A stretch of DNA of 64,000 nt from Streptomyces sp. JH34 (GTDB lineage: Bacteria; Actinomycetota; Actinomycetes; Streptomycetales; Streptomycetaceae). The DNA is taken from assembly GCF_029428875.1 (NCBI RefSeq), contig NZ_JAJSOO010000001.1, forward strand, positions 4,340,001-4,404,000, given 5' to 3'. Position 1 is the stretch's first letter; each line of letters opens with the position of its first letter. Below are positions 61,602-64,000 of this stretch, one piece after another. The notes beneath the pieces are model-generated. The model did no database searches, was not told the DNA's origin, and saw nothing but the letters and a program-made list of their open reading frames with translations. The position numbers and the translations under genes are program-made.

Positions 61602-62969
61602 GTGGTTGCTGACCTGTCGCAGCTCGTGAAGGCGTACGACGTGCGCGGAGTCGTGCCCGACCAGTGGGACGAGCCGCTCGCGGAACTGTTCGGCGCCGCC
61701 TTCGTGCAGGTCACCGCGGCGGACGCGATCGTGATCGGTCACGACATGCGGCCGTCCTCGCCCGGTCTGGCCGCCGCCTTCGCCCGGGGGGCCACGGCAC
61801 GCGGCGCCGACGTCACCCTCATCGGGCTCTGCTCCACGGACCAGCTGTACTACGCGTCCGGGGCGCTGGACCTGCCCGGAGCGATGTTCACGGCCTCGCA
61901 CAACCCGGCGCGGTACAACGGCATCAAGCTGTGCCGCGCCGGTGCCGCGCCGGTCGGCCAGGACACCGGCCTGACCGAGATCCGCACGCTCGTCGAACAG
62001 TGGTCCGAACACGGCCTCCCCGCCGTGACCGCGACCACCCCGGGCACGGTCACCGAACGCGACACCCTCACCGACTACGCCGCCCACCTGCTGGGCCTCG
62101 TCGGCCTCGACGGGATCCGGCCGCTCAAGGTCGTCGTGGACGCGGGCAACGGCATGGGCGGCCACACCGTCCCCACCGTCTTCGCGGGCCTCCCCCTCGA
62201 CCTCGTGCCCATGTACTTCGAGCTCGACGGCACCTTCCCCAACCACGAGGCGAACCCCCTCGACCCGAAGAACATCGTCGACCTCCGGGCCCGCGTCCTC
62301 GCCGAGGGCGCCGACCTCGGCCTCGCCTTCGACGGCGACGCGGACCGCTGCTTCGTCGTCGACGAGCGCGGCGAAGGCGTCTCCCCCTCCGCGATCACGG
62401 CGCTGGTCGCCGCCCGGGAGCTGGCCCGCAACGGCGGCGAGGGCACCGTCATCCACAACCTGATCACCTCCTGGTCCGTCCCCGAGGTCGTCCGCGAGAA
62501 CGGCGGAACCCCCGTCCGCACCCGTGTCGGCCACTCCTTCATCAAGGCGGAGATGGCCGAGCACGGCGCGATCTTCGGAGGCGAGCACTCCGCGCACTAC
62601 TACTTCCGCGACTTCTGGAACGCCGACACGGGGATGCTCGCCGCCCTCCACGTCCTCGCCGCCCTCGGCGGCCAGGACGGCCCGCTCTCAGGGCTCCTCG
62701 ACCGGTACGACCGCTACACGGGCTCCGGCGAGATCAACTCCACCGTGGCCGACCAGACGGCCAGGCTCACCGCGATCAGGGCGGCGTACGAGGGTCGCGA
62801 CGACGTGCGGTTCGACGAGCTCGACGGACTCACGGTGACCGGCCCCGACTGGTGGTTCAACCTCCGCGCGTCCAACACCGAGCCGCTGCTGCGCCTGAAC
62901 GTCGAGGCCAGGGACGAGAAGACGATGACGGCCGTCCGCGACGAGGTCCTCGCAGTCGTCCGGGCGTGA
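61602..62969 (+). CDS. manB: Phosphomannomutase/phosphoglucomutase
   Basis: A 455-residue alpha-D-phosphohexomutase interconverting mannose-6- and mannose-1-phosphate. Four family sites are visible: MFTASHNPARYNG (phospho-Ser), FDGDADRCFVVD (Mg loop), GGEHSAHYYFRD (sugar binding) and RASNTEPLLRLNVEA (phosphate binding). GTG 61602 follows AGGAGG with a 6-nt gap. Mannose-1-phosphate is the substrate of the pyrophosphorylase at 46907. Confidence 0.95.
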   Translation: MVADLSQLVKAYDVRGVVPDQWDEPLAELFGAAFVQVTAADAIVIGHDMRPSSPGLAAAFARGATARGADVTLIGLCSTDQLYYASGALDLPGAMFTASHNPARYNGIKLCRAGAAPVGQDTGLTEIRTLVEQWSEHGLPAVTATTPGTVTERDTLTDYAAHLLGLVGLDGIRPLKVVVDAGNGMGGHTVPTVFAGLPLDLVPMYFELDGTFPNHEANPLDPKNIVDLRARVLAEGADLGLAFDGDADRCFVVDERGEGVSPSAITALVAARELARNGGEGTVIHNLITSWSVPEVVRENGGTPVRTRVGHSFIKAEMAEHGAIFGGEHSAHYYFRDFWNADTGMLAALHVLAALGGQDGPLSGLLDRYDRYTGSGEINSTVADQTARLTAIRAAYEGRDDVRFDELDGLTVTGPDWWFNLRASNTEPLLRLNVEARDEKTMTAVRDEVLAVVRA

Positions 62970-63353
62970 CGGCCCGAGGCGCCTCGCTCCCGCGCACCCG
63001 GGGTGCGAGGGGTCTCACTCCCGGTCACGCGGGGTGCAGGGGGCCTCGCTCCCGTTCCTCGTCTCCGTGCACGGCGGGTCCGGGGTGCCCCGCACCCGTC
63101 CTCCGCGTGTCACCGGCGCGCACCGGGGCACACGCACCCGTGGCACAGGCACCGTGTGGGCCCCTGGTGCTCATGAGCGCCACGGTGCGTGTACCGCCCG
63201 CCGCGAGCATGCCGCCCGACGCATGCCCCGTCGCGCGGGGCCTGCCGGGCCGCGACCCTCTCGGCCCGGCGGTAGGCTGACCACGCCCCAAGCTCCGCGG
63301 ACCCGACCGGGTCCGGACCGGAACCGCACCGCATGCCTGAAGGGACCCACCCC
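62970..63353. other. Intergenic region with imperfect repeats
   Basis: 384 nt. A roughly 36-nt unit containing CTCGCTCCCG and GGGGTGC recurs imperfectly between 62980 and 63060. TAGGCT at 63273-63278 is a good -10 candidate for the next gene. No ORF seems real. Confidence 0.5.
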
Positions 63354-63536
63354 ATGCCGCTCGAAGCCGGCCTCCTGGAGATCCTCGCCTGCCCGGCCTG
63401 CCACGCAGGGCTCGACGACCGGTCCGCGGCCGAAAGCCCCGAGCTGGTCTGCACCGGCACCGACTGCGGTCTCGCCTACCCGGTCCGGGACGGCATCCCG
63501 GTGCTCCTCGTCGACGAGGCCCGCCGCCCCGCCTGA
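63354..63536 (+). CDS. Trm112-like zinc-ribbon protein
   Basis: A 60-residue protein of the Trm112/UPF0434 family: LEILACPACHAGL (CxxC), LVCTGTDCGLAYPVRDGIPVLL (second Cys pair). In actinobacteria it commonly lies between manB and the SIS-domain isomerase; the role is unknown, while eukaryotic Trm112 activates methyltransferases. ATG 63354 (after AAGGGA) is preferred to ATG 63333. Confidence 0.88.
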   Translation: MPLEAGLLEILACPACHAGLDDRSAAESPELVCTGTDCGLAYPVRDGIPVLLVDEARRPA

Positions 63537-63576
63537 CCCGCACCCTGATCAGCACGGCGATCGGAGGCCCACCACC

Positions 63577-64000
63577 ATGCTCGACGAGTCGCTGCTCGAC
63601 GCACCGGACGCCCTGGCCCGAGCAGACCGCCGAGGTCTGCTGCGCGGTGCCGCCGAGGCCGGGGCCCGCGTGCGCACCGCCGCCCGGCACGCTGCCGAGG
63701 CCGGAATCGGCGCGCTGGCACCCGAGGGCCGGCCACGCGCCGTCCTCGTCGCGGGCCCGGGCACCGCCGCGGCCGGAGTCGCCGACCTGGTCGGTGCCCT
63801 CGCCGGTGCCTCCGCCCCCGTCACCGCGATCCGCCCCACCGGCGTCGCGGCGGCCGCCGGAGCACTGCGCTGGACGCTGCCCGGATGGGCAGGCTCCGTG
63901 GACCTGCTGCTCATCGCCACGGCCGACGGATCGGAACCCGGTCTCGCGCTCCTCGCCGAGCAGGCATACCGCCGTGGCTGCACGGTCGTCGCCGTCGCCC
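63577..64000 (+). CDS. SIS-domain phosphosugar isomerase (phosphoglucose/phosphomannose isomerase-like), 3' truncated
   Basis: The first 141 codons are present and run off the window. It starts MLDESLLDAPDALARADRRG, typical of the actinobacterial bifunctional PGI/PMI-type proteins next to manB, followed by a SIS-like Rossmann region (AVLVAGPGTAAAGVADLVGA, DLLLIATADGSEPG). It would provide mannose-6-phosphate for ManB. ATG 63577 follows GGAGG. Catalytic residues lie outside the window. Confidence 0.8.
   Translation, partial: MLDESLLDAPDALARADRRGLLRGAAEAGARVRTAARHAAEAGIGALAPEGRPRAVLVAGPGTAAAGVADLVGALAGASAPVTAIRPTGVAAAAGALRWTLPGWAGSVDLLLIATADGSEPGLALLAEQAYRRGCTVVAVA

Noticed and set aside
62970..63353. 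Imperfect repeats as a regulatory RNA or CRISPR-like array
   Set aside because: Units are irregular, few and without conserved spacing; no stable fold beyond general GC pairing was seen.

Overview
The window is chromosomal DNA of a Streptomyces-type actinomycete. The evidence is very high GC with strong G/C third-position bias, many GTG starts, a WhiB protein, a SigB/SigF-type sigma factor with STAS and HATPase partners, F420 biosynthesis genes, and (from memory, not searched) a gene order close to the SCO3026-SCO3072 segment of S. coelicolor. I see no tRNA, rRNA or CRISPR array.

Layout. (1) 1-3810: end of a histidine-utilisation operon (M20 amidohydrolase, hutF, hutI). (2) 3951-14132: an exopolysaccharide-type cluster (GNAT/CelD-like acyltransferase, GT2 glycosyltransferase, polysaccharide deacetylase, two membrane proteins, GH26-like glycosidase, Wzx-like flippase, DegT-type aminotransferase) between hutI and the sigma locus; it looks like an insertion into a conserved neighbourhood. 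(3) 14262-16596: stress-type sigma factor, STAS antagonist and anti-sigma kinase. (4) 16676-26952: peptide transporter, OmpR/histidine-kinase pair, GtrA protein, purK-purE, renal-type dipeptidase, UDP-glucose dehydrogenase and acyl-CoA dehydrogenase. (5) about 27100-29140: wreck of an integrative element, with an N-terminally truncated integrase carrying Gln in place of a catalytic Arg, an HTH gene fragment, an excisionase and phage-like terminators. (6) 29400-33953: accessory island with a DCC thiol-disulfide protein, a secreted collagen-like Gly-Thr-Thr repeat protein, a DUF5819 protein, an HTTM (gamma-carboxylase-like) membrane protein and a secreted beta-helix protein. This is my best candidate for an undescribed system.

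(7) 34350-44320: five LytR-CpsA-Psr (LCP) glycopolymer transferases in about 10 kb, with a thioesterase and a GT2 glycosyltransferase frameshifted at a run of eight C. (8) 44507-49102: TIGR03089-type protein, secreted peptidoglycan-recognition amidase, nucleotidyltransferase and AlkA-type DNA glycosylase. (9) 49168-52020: fbiB-fbiA for coenzyme F420 and a cysteine dioxygenase. (10) 52671-64000: whiB, a 1293-residue GT2/membrane fusion protein with a Gln/Tyr-rich tail, a DUF5719 protein, a metallopeptidase-like protein, a DUF3499 protein, lactate permease, phosphomannomutase, a Trm112-like protein and the start of a SIS-domain sugar isomerase.

The recurring theme is envelope glycopolymers. ManB, the nucleotidyltransferase and UDP-glucose dehydrogenase supply activated sugars; glycosyltransferases and a flippase build and export chains; LCP proteins attach them to peptidoglycan; the amidase and dipeptidase act on the wall or its fragments. 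Family assignments come from visible motifs and recalled family knowledge. No database search was run.
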